Of a stretch of 64,000 bases of DNA, positions 31,640 to 43,300 are shown piece by piece. Positions within the stretch are counted from its first letter, which is position 1, and each line of letters starts with the position of its first letter. A program made the position numbers and the translations under genes. A model generated the notes under the pieces. The model had not been told where the DNA came from, made no database searches, and saw nothing but the letters and a program-made list of their open reading frames with translations. Source of the stretch: Plazaster borealis (lineage: Eukaryota > Echinodermata > Asteroidea > Forcipulatida > Labidiasteridae); contig CM037470.1 of assembly GCA_021014325.1 (NCBI GenBank), positions 5,917,647-5,981,646 on the forward strand. The letters run 5' to 3'.

Positions 31640-31835
31640 AGGGTGGGAGAGGGGATCAAGAAGGGGAGGGGAGAGGTTCGAGAAGGGGATGGGGAGAGGA
31701 GAAGTGGATCAAGAAGGGGAGGGGAACAAGAAGGGGGAGGAGGGGATCAAGAAGGGGAGGCGGAAGGGGATCAAGAAGGGGAAGAGGGGAAGGGGATCAA
31801 GAAGCGGGAGGGGAGGGGATCACGAAGAGGGAGGT
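31640..31835 (+). repeat. GGGGA-rich purine tract
   Basis: Irregular units of GATCAAGAAGGGGAGGGG over ~200 bp. The + strand has many G runs of 3-5, so G-quadruplexes are possible. It lies in the probable TTC3 3' UTR. Confidence 0.85.
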
Positions 31836-31856
31836 GATCAATCTGTTTATAATTGC

Positions 31857-32047
31857 AGTCAGTCTTTGTGATGTAAGAAGTTTAGACTGGTCCCCTATCT
31901 TTATCCGTCAGGCCATCGGGACAAAGACTGGCATTTTCTATTAAATATCAATAAAAATGTAATAATTGCACTCAGTCTTTGTTATACAAGGAGTGTAGAC
32001 TGGTCCCCTGTCTTTATCGGTCAGGCCATCGGGACAAAGACCGGCAC
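31857..32047 (+). repeat. direct duplication spaced ~116 bp
   Basis: CAGTCTTTGTGATGTAAGAA to CAGGCCATCGGGACAAAGAC recurs with few changes at about 31973-32047. A poly(A) signal lies between the copies. Confidence 0.8.
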
Positions 32048-33513
32048 CGGTATTAGAATTCAGTTGTTTAATAATTGGGCAAAATATTTTGCCTGTATGA
32101 AATGAGAATGTGGCGCATAGCGCACCAACTTTTGTTGTTTTCTCTCTGTGTTTTCTGAGTGGGCTGTGCACTGTATGCACGCCCTTGAAAATGGAGATAG
32201 CTGGTTTCCTATTAAACCATCGAATGCCAATTGAGGACACCGGGAAAAAACGGGACAAAAGTACATGTAACATGTCCGATGATTGCGGTAGTTACATGAT
32301 TTTTTGAAGGCCGATATATGGCGTCATTCATGAGCCTCGAAGTAATGGCGTCGGGTGTTCAGGCAATAGTGAATGCAAATTTTGTTGTACATTTATTTGT
32401 GGTAGGTATGAATACCTCCAAAAGGTGATCATTATAATTAAATTAACAAGTGTACAAATTTTTGATTTAATATTATACAAAAAAGACTGCTTTGAGTGCT
32501 ATGGTTAAAGCTACGACTCCCGAGGTGACCCCCAGGAGTGTTCTATTTTCCTGAGGAGAAGTCGAGGGAAAACAGAACACTCTTGGGATGACTGAGGGAG
32601 TGGTAGTTTTAAACATAGCACGAGTAAAGGCAGCCAATAATTGTTTTATAACATCCCATACGCTACCAAGATGCTGCCGTTGCTACGTGTGTATAGTACA
32701 CTGGTTGCTATGTGTGTAGTACATTGGTTGCCATGGGTATAGTGCAATGCACTCGCAAGGCTTTCTGGTAAAAAAAAGGCATCATGTGAGGCTCTCTAAT
32801 TGAATCACAAGGTAGAATCTAAGTATGGGGTGTTATAAACATATATCACAGCAGTAGTTGTGTGGTGTAAGGATTGTATCAGGCCTAGAAAGACACAGAG
32901 GCCATGGCTTCTGTTGCCCATGGTCTTGGCCTTGGTGCCCCCTCAAAAGTTTTTCATAGACTTTAAGATTTTCCAAAGGAAGTGCTCTTTGCAAAATGAA
33001 AATGGCCTTGCCCTCTCAAAGATGAAATTCCAGGCCTGTTGTATATAAAGATCAGATTTTTCTCTTACGCTGGTAGAAAAGGTAATTATTTAGTTAGTAT
33101 TTAGTGTTTTTCTTATATTTTTTGCTCAGGTCTTGTTAACAAAGTTTGAGGTGAAAATCCTGAGCTGGAAGCCCCGAGGTGAAAGTTGTGGTCTGTGTAA
33201 AAATATCAGGGCTCTAGTATTCAAATTGTGGTAATTTTTTGTTTGTCTTTTTAAGATATTTCACAATCTGTTTGGATAATATTTTAAATACAGGGCTTTA
33301 TCAAGTTAGATAGAGTCAATGTATAACTATAATTTTAATAAGCAACTGTAACTTTTTGTTCAGTTACCAGTTCCTTTTTTAACACCTTGATCAGTATATA
33401 AGTTGGGTTCAAACAGTTATTGCTTTTAGTTTAGAATTATTCAATTGTCAGGTAAGTTTGGGAAATTACACTAGTAAACTTCCTGTTTTAAAAGAAATTG
33501 TGTTAAGTTTTGA

Positions 33514-33519
33514 AATAAA
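33514..33519 (+). terminator. candidate distal TTC3 poly(A) signal AATAAA
   Basis: Canonical hexamer followed within 30 nt by a T/G-rich stretch (GTGGTGGTTATTGCTG). It faces a minus-strand AATAAA at 33576-33581, which fits tail-to-tail genes. Confidence 0.4.
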
Positions 33520-33575
33520 TGTGGTGGTTATTGCTGTTATAATACAAGTGCAACAAATTTCATTTTTCAAAAGTC

Positions 33576-33581
33576 TTTATT
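33576..33581 (-). terminator. candidate distal CFAP45 poly(A) signal (minus AATAAA)
   Basis: TTTATT on the + strand reads AATAAA on the minus strand, followed downstream on that strand by GACTTTTGAAAAATG. If used, the CFAP45 3' UTR is about 3.8 kb and includes a LINE remnant and a MITE. An earlier signal at 36493-36498 is also possible. Confidence 0.35.
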
Positions 33582-33753
33582 AACATATCAAATTCAATTC
33601 AAAACATTCAACAATAAGACAGATCAATATACATCAATGGTATTGCTGACAAAACAAAACAAAACACTCAAAAGGCATTTGGATTCTTTGTGTATGTAGG
33701 AAACTTAAAAAGGGGCAACATTGTCCGTAAATTGTTATTGAAACAAAATATTT

Positions 33754-34831
33754 AATAATAATAATAAAGAGAGATTTATAAAGCGCAAACAGTTGCAGAT
33801 CGGTTCCGCCTCAAGGCGCTGAAATACAAGCAAACAAAAATGGATTAAACGACATAAATTAAATTGAAAACAATGATAATTAAACAATTTTACAAACAAT
33901 TACGTCTTGACCAGCCAAAATACACAGTAAGCTAAAAAGATGAACCAGTTAAAAATAGTTGTAGAAAATGAATACTAGATACAAACCTTTCAATAAGTTG
34001 CAATGTTATAAAAATACTGTTTGAAAAGATGAGTCTTAAGGCGAAATTTGAACAACTCGATGGTCGACGACTCCCTGATGATCGGTGGCAGGCTGTTCCA
34101 AAGTGAAGGAGCTACAACGCTGAATGCTCTACCACCATACGAACAAGTCCGTGGAGGAGGGGAAGGTTGATGCAGAAGATTGAGGGATGAAGACCGCAGG
34201 TGTCGAGTAGGCTGATGTCGATGAACGAGCTCTTGGAGGTATGACGGTGCTAGCCCGAACACTGATTTGAAAGTGAGGACGAGTGTTTTGAAGATAATTC
34301 GATGTGATACGGGGAGCCAGTGAAGAGATTGTAGGATTGGGGTTATGTGTTCATTTCTCTTACAGCGACAGACTAATCTGGCAGCGGAATTTTGAAGGCG
34401 CTTAGTCGTTGTATCTCTTTGGTAGGAAGACCGAAGAGAAGGCTGTTGCAGCCATCAATTCTCGATGTGATGAATGCATGCACTAATTTTTCTGTTGAGG
34501 GTTTGTCCAGATAGTTCCTAATCTTTCCGATTTTGTAGATGAATGCCCATCCCGTCCGACATATGTTGTCTATGTGAGCCTTCATGTGCAGCCCACTGTC
34601 GAAAATCACTCCGAGGTTGCGAGCCTCATTGCATACGTCCACCAATAAACCTCCAATCAGCACTGGAGGAAGGCTCACAGATTTAACGAAACGGGAGCTA
34701 AAGTGTAGGATTTCAGTTTTCTCATCATTAAACTGTAACTTGTTTGAGACAGCCCATTCCTTGATCTCCCTCACGCAATCCTCTAGGCGGATTGACTCAC
34801 AGTGGTGGATAGATAGTGCAGTGTAACCCAA
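33754..34831 (-). pseudogene. CR1/L2-type LINE remnant with one visible frameshift
   Basis: Minus-strand frames 34831-34373 and 34262-33990 are both reverse transcriptase C-terminus: LQFNDEKTEILHFSS, NLGVIFDSGLHMKAHI, ITSRIDGCNSLLFGLP, and then LAPSYLQELVHRHQPTR and GGRAFSVVAPSLWNSLPP. The frame changes near 34390-34400, where codons for QNSAARLVCR continue in the other frame. The catalytic core is missing, so it is a 5'-truncated dead copy. The 3' tail GCGCTTTATAAATC plus (ATT)n resembles the SINE tails. Confidence 0.85.
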
Positions 34832-35144
34832 AGTACAGCAGGAAAGGGGTCCAAATAATTTTTAAAATGTATTACTACTCACAACTCTCTGCTAAAACAG
34901 TTCAAAGTACAGCTCAACCCTGTCTACAGATGATCAGCTAACACAGGATCACTTTGAAATTCAGGAAGTATAGTTAAAAACAGTAAAAATTGTGAAAAAT
35001 TCAAGACGGAGGTAAAACATACGTGTGCAGCAGATCTGGGTCAGCGCAATGTTTAGTTCTCATGCAATTCTTATGCATTGACAAATGCATTTTTGGCAGA
35101 AACTAGCAAAATATTGTTAAAAGTAGGGTAGTATCTTGTTAAAG

Positions 35145-35429
35145 CCCCCCCCCCCCTCAAAAAAAAAAAGATTCAAATTTCCTTGGTGTCCATTGGTGAA
35201 CACTGCAGCCAGAGATGCAGTCGGTTGGTACCCGCTGTCACCTCGCTAAAATGTGGATGAATTTGACATTCTTTATGAAAATATCCAGACAGTTTTTCTC
35301 AACAAGTAATCACTGTATTCAGCTGAAACTTTCACATGCGACTTTTATTGTATATTTCTTGATAATTTTGCCTTTAAATCAGCATTAAATTGAAGAAAAA
35401 AAAACCAACAAATGATGACCCTTCCTTAA
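35145..35429. mobile_element. partial MITE of the TAGGGTCATAG family
   Basis: GCAGTCGGTTGGTACCCGCT and CAGCTGAAACTTTCACATGC match 25375-25807. It ends at a TTAA (35426-35429) that is also the left end of the next MITE. Confidence 0.7.
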
Positions 35430-35801
35430 AGGCATCGTACACGTTTGGTAATTGTCAAAGACCAGTGTTCTCACTTGGTGTATCCCAACATAAGCATAAT
35501 ATAACAAGCCTGTGAAAATTTGGGCTCAAATGGTCATCGAAGTTGCAAGAAAATGATAAAAGAAAAAACACCCTTGTTGTACAAATTTGTGTGCTTTCAG
35601 ATAGGAATAAAAGGCTTCTAGCTAGAAGTCTTTTATTATTTTACTGAGAAATTACCTCTTTCTCAAAAACTACGTTACTTCAGAGGGAGTCGTTTCTCAC
35701 AATGTTTTATACTATCAACAGCTCTCTGTTACTTGTTACCAAGTCAGTTTTCATGCTAATATATATTTTGAGTAGTTACCAAACGTGTACGATGCCTTTA
35801 A
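35426..35801 (+). mobile_element. TTAA-flanked palindromic MITE (GGCATCGTACACGTTTGG family)
   Basis: Inverted ends TTAAAGGCATCGTACACGTT and AACGTGTACGATGCCTTTAA. Central hairpin around GGCTTCTAGCTAGAAGTC. Two other copies at 49120-49475 (+) and 57931-58304 (-) share the interior CACCCTTGTTGTACAAATTT. Confidence 0.9.
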
Positions 35802-37358
35802 AAGACTAATACATGGTGGAATTTCACTGAATGGGAACAAGCAACTAAAAAGCTCTGTATTCGATAGGCTACCAAAGTCTACCAAATACAAAGCATTATG
35901 TACATGTAACAGACATTTGGAGTCGGTGACTGTATAACACCTACAGATATCAAGAACTGCATATTTATTAACAACCATGTAAAATGTCCTCACCAAAACA
36001 CACAAATTATACGTTTCAGGCTACAAACTTGATAATGAAACCCTACGCCATGACTGAAGTAGTTCAAACAGGTTGAATTCAGTAAATTTAGCTTAAGATC
36101 TGGCTTTTACCAGTTTGAAAAACCAGAGTAGGCAACTTTTTGCAACACAGGCATGTGATCAATATGCAAATTTGGTCTTCGCTATTTACCAACTGCTGTG
36201 TGTAATGCTCTATTAATATAGACACTACAAGAAAGAAGCTATACTACCTCTTGGGGGAAATTTATATATCCAATTGTGGTAGATAATCATGGCTGCGGCC
36301 AATATAAAAAAATGAATACAGAAATACAATTTAGGATAGCTAACTACTAAAATACAATGAAGTGTTTTTATAACTATATACAAAATATGTACATGCCTAT
36401 GAAACCACAACATAAAGTGTATTCCATACCGGACGGATATTTTAAAGTAAATTTATACAAAAACTAAAACCATCTTCTGATTAAAATCTGAAATTTATTA
36501 CAAAAACAAATTATAAATTGAGCATTTTTAAACATTAATTTTAATTGAAGGCCTCAAGTCGGACGGTTTGATTTCTGGAAGATTAAATTTTGATTGCATT
36601 AAATTTACAACGAGAGATTATATTTGGACGGATTTTACTATCCTGAATTTGAATTTAAGAACAGAAAAGTTTAAACATGTTTTGTGAAGTGTACTCAACA
36701 GGTACTACACTGTTCAAGAATATTGTGGGGTTTTTTCCTCATTGTACATGTCAATCATAAATGAAGCTGTTACATAACATCATCATCACAGAGTGTTCCC
36801 TGAAAAAGAGTATATGAAACTGAGACTGCCAGAAAATTAGTCTGGCTAATTTTGACAACATCAGCACAACGCTTGTACTTAAACACCGGGTACCCAACCA
36901 AAAATGGCTGATGGAAGGTCAACGTGGAAACTGTGGTTCACTCTTTACAAAAGAATCGCCTTACACAGACTTCAACAAATAAAACTTTATCACACCTTTC
37001 CACACCACAAATGCTTGTCATCGAAACTGATGTACCATGCCCGATATGGGGCAGAGGGTAGGTAACCCCCCCCAAATGTTCTCATACTTTAACACACTAT
37101 TTTCCTCTTGTACAGAAGTACCCCCCTAAAAATCCTCTTAAGAATTCCTGCACACAATGAAGACACAATAGGGGGGTACACCATGCCACATATCGAGCAC
37201 CAAATGGAAACTGAGACTCACAAGGGAGTTGGGCTGGACCCTTCAATGTACCGGCCATCATTGAATTATTATTGTGGTATACAGGAAACTAAATGATCAT
37301 GTCAGTCGTGTGTGATAAAGATCTATATGTATCGGGGAATAAACGTTGAGCTTAACTA

Positions 37359-40300
37359 CTAAAACAGTGACACTGTTGGGGCTTCTATCCTCCGTTCGAC
37401 CTCAGCACAGTATTTTTCTGGAACGCCGGCATTTCTGTTAAAAGAAAAAGAGAAAAATATTCAAGGAAAGGAAACGGATATAATCAAAGCATTTCAGACT
37501 TCCAAGGCTACACACATTTGCAACTGTTGCATGCATCCATTAGTACTGGAACCTGACTGTCGCATATCAATTATCATGCGGGAAGTGCTATGGAATTTGG
37601 CAACTTTGCTCCGTGCTACTGCATGCGATCACGCAATAGCAGTCACATTTCAACATAAGAATGACGTCGTTGATTGTGATGCAACAGCCAGCGCGCACGC
37701 GTGCAGTAACTGGCTTAAGGTTCATTTCCATGTACAGCCACAGGCCTGCTATGATCATGACAACAGTCCCCCTTTAATAACATGCCTAAACTAACCACCC
37801 AAACAATGGCAATAGAAGGAAAGACCCCCTAAAACCAGGTACTTGTGCACCATTGACAGCAATGTCATTGACTAAATCCTTTCAGTCTTGGACACAACAC
37901 ACCTTCAACTAGGTTTCATTGATATAACTCACCTTAATTCCGACAGTTTCTTTTGCTTGATAGAATCCAGCTTGTTCCTGCGTGCCCTTGCCTCTTCGTT
38001 GATGCGAACCCCTTCCTCGAAGAACGAATGACGCTCAGCAACTTTCAGCTGTTCCTTCTCCCGGATCTGTCGACGAACTTCCTCTGCGTGGTCGAGGCGC
38101 TTCACGTGATGATCCAAATCCTCCGAGTTCTCTTTATGCATCGCTTCGTTCTGTGCTCTGATAGGAGGGAGGAAAGAAGAGCATGGATGAGTCGGGTTTA
38201 GAACTACTTGTTACTGGAGTATTGTTTCTGCAAGTCTTTGATTTGCATGGAAGAACACTGCAAATCACGCACACCCACACACGTGTGTAAACACCGGCAA
38301 TCGCGGACCCTCCTTTGTTCAACTCTTTGTGATAGCAACCGTGGACCACAATGTTTTCCTTTGTGATAGCAACCGTGGACCTATTGTCCCTTTTGTTATA
38401 GGTCCACGGTTTGAATGTGGATACCTACCCACACACACACACAACACCGGCAATCGCGGACCCTCCTTTGTTCAACTCTTTGTGATAGCAACCGTGGACC
38501 ACAATGTTTTCCTTTGTGATAGCAACCGTGGACCCATTATCCCTTTTGTTATAGGTCCACAGTTTGAATGTGGAAACCTACCCACTCACACACACAACCT
38601 TATGGATCGGGTTTATGCGTTCTGCTATTGTTGTTCTAACATTCCATTTTCTAAAGAATTCCTTTGTGGGGTCTAAGTTTGAACAAAGAACAAATTTGTG
38701 GGGTCTATTGTTCCATTGTGTAAAACACCCAGCCCGTGCGCGAGCCTACACGTTTGTCGACCCAATAAATCAAGGACTTCTCTTTGTTCTCCCATTGTGC
38801 GGACTTGGTTTCTTTCAGCGACATTCCCAATAAAAACAAAATTACAAGTAAAATCTTACTTGAGGACACGTTCAAACTCATGTCGTTCCCGTTTGGCTTG
38901 TACAGCCAAGAAGTGCTCCTTGTTCTGCACCTGGACCTCCCTAGCAACCTTGAGCATCTGTTCTGTCTCCGCTTTCTTCTTGGCCTCCTCCTTTTCTTTT
39001 TGTCTCCACTCTCGCTCTCTTTGCTCCTGGTTGCGTTTTGCTCGTAGGGCGTCCTTCTCTGCCATGTAGTCCTTGGCCCTCTCCTGTGTGATTCAAATAT
39101 TCATAGTATGGTCAGAAATAATTATTATTATAACAACAATAAAAGTGGCTGCTTGTAAGGACACAAGTGTCACGACCGGGACTCGAAACCACACTCTGCT
39201 GATCAGAAACACCAGAGCTCGAGTCCGGTGTTCCTTTTAGCTCAGCCATAGACACTTCACTTTAACAAGTAAGGACATCTATAATTAGTTTTTACCCTTA
39301 CACCGATGTGTATTAAGCACTGTATACTCAGTAATTTCCCGAGTTCTGTAAAAAAAATCCACAGGCAAATCACTCGGGTGGGATTCGGACCCACGACCTT
39401 TGCATTGCTAGAGCAGATGTCTTACCACTAGACCACCGAGCTAGCCCGCTGGCTAGAGGCAGTTCGAATAATATGTGTTAGCAGTGGGTACTGCAACGAT
39501 TTAATAGATGTTATCTTTGCATTGAGGATAAAGAATATAATTTGTTAGGACATCTACTTTACCTGCATAGCTCTCAGCCTGGCAATCTCCTTCTCTTTTT
39601 CCAGTTTGATGCGCTCCTGCTCAGCCTCAAATTCGGCTTCACGCTGTGCTTTCTTCTTCATGTACTCAGTCACCTTCAGGTCGGCCATCTTCTCTTGTTC
39701 CTGGCGACGGAGGCGCTGTTCCTCTGCCTCCTGATTGGCTCGTGCGATCTCTTTCTGCGCTTCTAGGGTCATTTCGTGTTTGCGCTCCAAGTCCTGCAAG
39801 ATTAAGTGAATAGGTTATGAATGAACATACTACTACCTATATGAAGATGCTGGTTTAAAAAAAAGTTGCTAAATTTTATTATTTATGCATTGTTAGATTA
39901 TACATTGTATGCACAGCCAGCTGGTTTGATAGCATTCAACTATGTACTATCTCAAAAGATCGCCTTAAGGCGACTTTTGGAGATTCAAATTTCCGTGGTG
40001 TCGGTTTGTGAATGCTGCAACCAGACATGCCAGAGGTGCGGTTGGTACCCGCTGTAACCTGTATATTCAGTTTGGTACATTCAGAAAGCTTTCCAGCAGA
40101 AACATCTCGCGAGGCGACCACCATTTTCAACTGTAACAAACTTTTAACATTTTAGATTAAAACAAAATACCTGAAACACAGATCAATTTACCTTGAGATC
40201 TTCCACCTGAAGTTTTTCCAGATACTTTAACATGTGTAGGGCTTCCTGGTCCTTGCGTTCCTGCTCCAACAATCGCTCCTCCTCCCTCTGGGCAATTTGA

Positions 40301-43300
40301 GTCAGGACTTGAGCAGCACCGCTGATGGAAAGAGAACAGCATATTTAACATCAGACTTGTCGGTCATTTCTATTTTCATCCGAAAATTTTCACCCAAATC
40401 AAAGGGTTTAAAATCGCTAAACAATTCGTCGCGCGTACCACGAACCGACCTAACTCGTACACAGTATAAAAAAACGTGTTTGGAGAAAATCACGAATGAA
40501 GTTGCACTATTTTTCAAACTGCTGTTTCGGGGTCTGCTAACCATTTGAATATAATTTTTTTAGACAAAAATAAAGTCGACTACTTTATTAATACAGAACT
40601 GTCAATTTCATTTTATCCCTGCAACTATTATTAGTAAATAATACCTAAACATATAGGTCACTTTGTGAAAATGAAAATCTGAGTTTTGCCCGCAGAGCGC
40701 CGTGTACAAACCAATGCATGATAGAGACCTATCTAGTTAGGTCACTTCGTGAAAATTTACTACGCTTTGAGTTAGGTCACTTCATGGTACGCAAATTTTA
40801 CACGCGCGCCCGAACTGCGCGCTGCAGCGCATAGTACATCATTGGTAAAGTGGCGTATCTAGATAGGTCACTTTGTGAAAAGACAAAACGGCAAATCTAG
40901 TGATGCGTCGTTTTTAGTAATTAGTGTAATTACAAAACTACTACGTATTTGGTCCTGAAACTTGATGAAAATGTTAACAGTAATAAGTATATTGATAATT
41001 TGTAAAAAAAAAATATTTGCAAAAGAGTGTGATTTTTGTCAGTTAGGTCGGTTCGTGGTACGAGCAACGAATTTGTGAATAGCTCTGGCAAAACCCTGAA
41101 GTTTGACCCAATTGAGATCTGGGTCTTTATTGTGAAAATGTCCCCAACATTGTTTCAGAATTTTTCTGGTTACCATCAAAATCTACAGAAAATGACCAGG
41201 GCCCAATTTCATGGCACTGCTTACCAAATAATTCTGCGCTTACGCTCACTGTAACGTGTGCATTTCTATGGGACACAGCTGGGCGTAAGCGCAGAATTCC
41301 ACGGTAAGCAGTGCCATGAAATTGGGCCCAGGTGAAATAAAAATCTCAAATTGGTCTCTTGGGTTGATTTTGTAACCTTTCCATGGCTTTTGCGCATTAT
41401 GTTAAACGCCGTGAAGTTTTGGATTTTGCTAATAATGGTTTACAAGGTGCTATGGCGCAATCTGCAGCCAACCATACCAGAATAACTTCTCTCAACAATA
41501 TATACACTCAGTTCTGGGTTCTTTAATTAATGTGCGTTACACGACACACAGGATCTATTGCTTCATGTCTCATCCAAAGGCAAAGAAAGGTTAAGAGTCT
41601 TGCTTCAGGACACAAGTGTCGTGACCGGGAGGTGAACCCACACTCCACTGATCAGAAACACCAGAGCTCGAGTCCGATGCACTTGAATGCTCAGCCACGA
41701 CACTGTTCTAAAAATACCCTGGAGTCAAATGACATCACCAGTCCGAGTATTTCATTTCATCCAATCATATACACTCACTCGTATCGTTCCTCTTTCTTTT
41801 GCGCCTCGATCTCCTCTTGGAGTTGCAGCGCCCTCTGTCTTTCCACCTCCATCATGAGATCCAGTCGTTTCTCTTCGTCGGTCATCTCCCCCTTGATCTG
41901 ACCTTTCTCCAGAATCTGGGCATCTCGGATGGCGTGGCACTTGGCGTTGAGAATAAGCTGAGGAGGGTAAAATGGGGAAGAGGACAAGAGGAGGAAAGAC
42001 AAAGACGAAAATCAGTTACAGGAAGAAGAACAAATTGTATACATTGTATACAAGGAGGGGCAATTGCCTCAATGCCCTTGGTCACTGCCTTGGTGCCCCT
42101 TAAAGTGTTCCAACACTTCTCTCATAGATGCCATTTATCGATGAAAAACTGCCCTTTCCTTATATTGCAACAAGAACAGAGTACCATTGAAAGACCTAAA
42201 TTATTATCCATTGTTATAATCGTGTTGGTGAAGGGTTGGGACCAACGTTTTAAGCTCTTTCCCACCGTAGATCTGGAGCCAGCCTCTGTCTTTTTTGTTA
42301 TTATTTCTTTTTATTATTTTCATGGTAAATGTGCCACCAATGTGTTCGACCTAGTTCCTCCTATCAAGATGTTTGAGTGTGAACCAGGCTTTCTGCATTT
42401 TCTCACTCATACACTCTTATTTTGCTGAGTTTTAAAACAAAGAGCCATTCCAACAGCTTTATTACAGGTACTGCATGTCATTGGAACTCCCTGCCTACTG
42501 CATGTTTCTCCTCCATTCTACAATTAGACTGTTTTAAGAGGAATATCAAATCCTACCTTCAGCTCCCCTGATTTATTTTCATCTTAAATATTTTCTTCTT
42601 GTAGCCCCTTACCAAGAGTGGCTTTAAGCCTTGTTTCGGGCAAACTTGCATGAAATTAAATTAAAAAAACTAATTTTATGTCTTGCTCGGCGTACCTCGT
42701 TGAGATGTTTGATTTCATCTTCTTGCTCTTCCTGTTGCTCCTTGGCTTTCTGAAGCAGATACTCTGCCTTTTGTCTCGCCTCCTCATCAAGATCATTCAG
42801 TTTCTCGTTCTTCTGTCTTGCCCGGTCCAAAGCCTGCATCTGAAGCTTGCGATCGTTACTAGCTTCCTGAAATATAAAGAAAAAAACCACAATTTTTATC
42901 AACGTCTTCTGCTATTAACCCATTTCACCTGGGCCCAATTTCATGTCCTTTTGATTTTGAAATCCATTTCAAAGCGCTGCTTACCAGTCCGAGTATTTCA
43001 TTCTCACTAGTCTTTCTTTTGCATCTCGAAAAAATCACAGGAAACGGCATGCTAAACTAGAGAGCTATTATCCACCAAAGCATGGTGAACGTAGTTTTCA
43101 GTTTGCTGGACCTCATTTATGGAACAATCTCCCTCTTTACATCAAACAAGCTACCATCGCCACACATTTCAGGACTCTTCACAAAACATTTCTGTTCAAG
43201 TCTGCATACATGTAGTTTATCTTTTTTTGTTCTTCTAAGTGCTTAGAGACTTCCTCCTGAAGGTGTTAGGCGCTATATAAATACAGCTATTACTATTACT

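Larger units (their letters stand above)
30459..33540 (+). other. TTC3: probable TTC3 3' UTR and poly(A) region
   Basis: No further coding exon is visible after the stop at 30456-30458. Poly(A) signals AATAAA occur at 31950-31955 and 33514-33519, so the 3' UTR could be about 1.5 or 3.1 kb. It would contain a SINE fragment (about 30805-30960), a palindromic MITE (31223-31392), a GGGGA-rich tract (31640-31835) and a ~116-bp-spaced direct duplication (31857-32047). The end is inferred from signals only. Confidence 0.45.

Noticed and set aside
31564..31944. Gly/Arg/Lys-rich frames in three phases
   Set aside because: All come from the GGGGA purine tract. Several phases being open at once is typical of such tracts.
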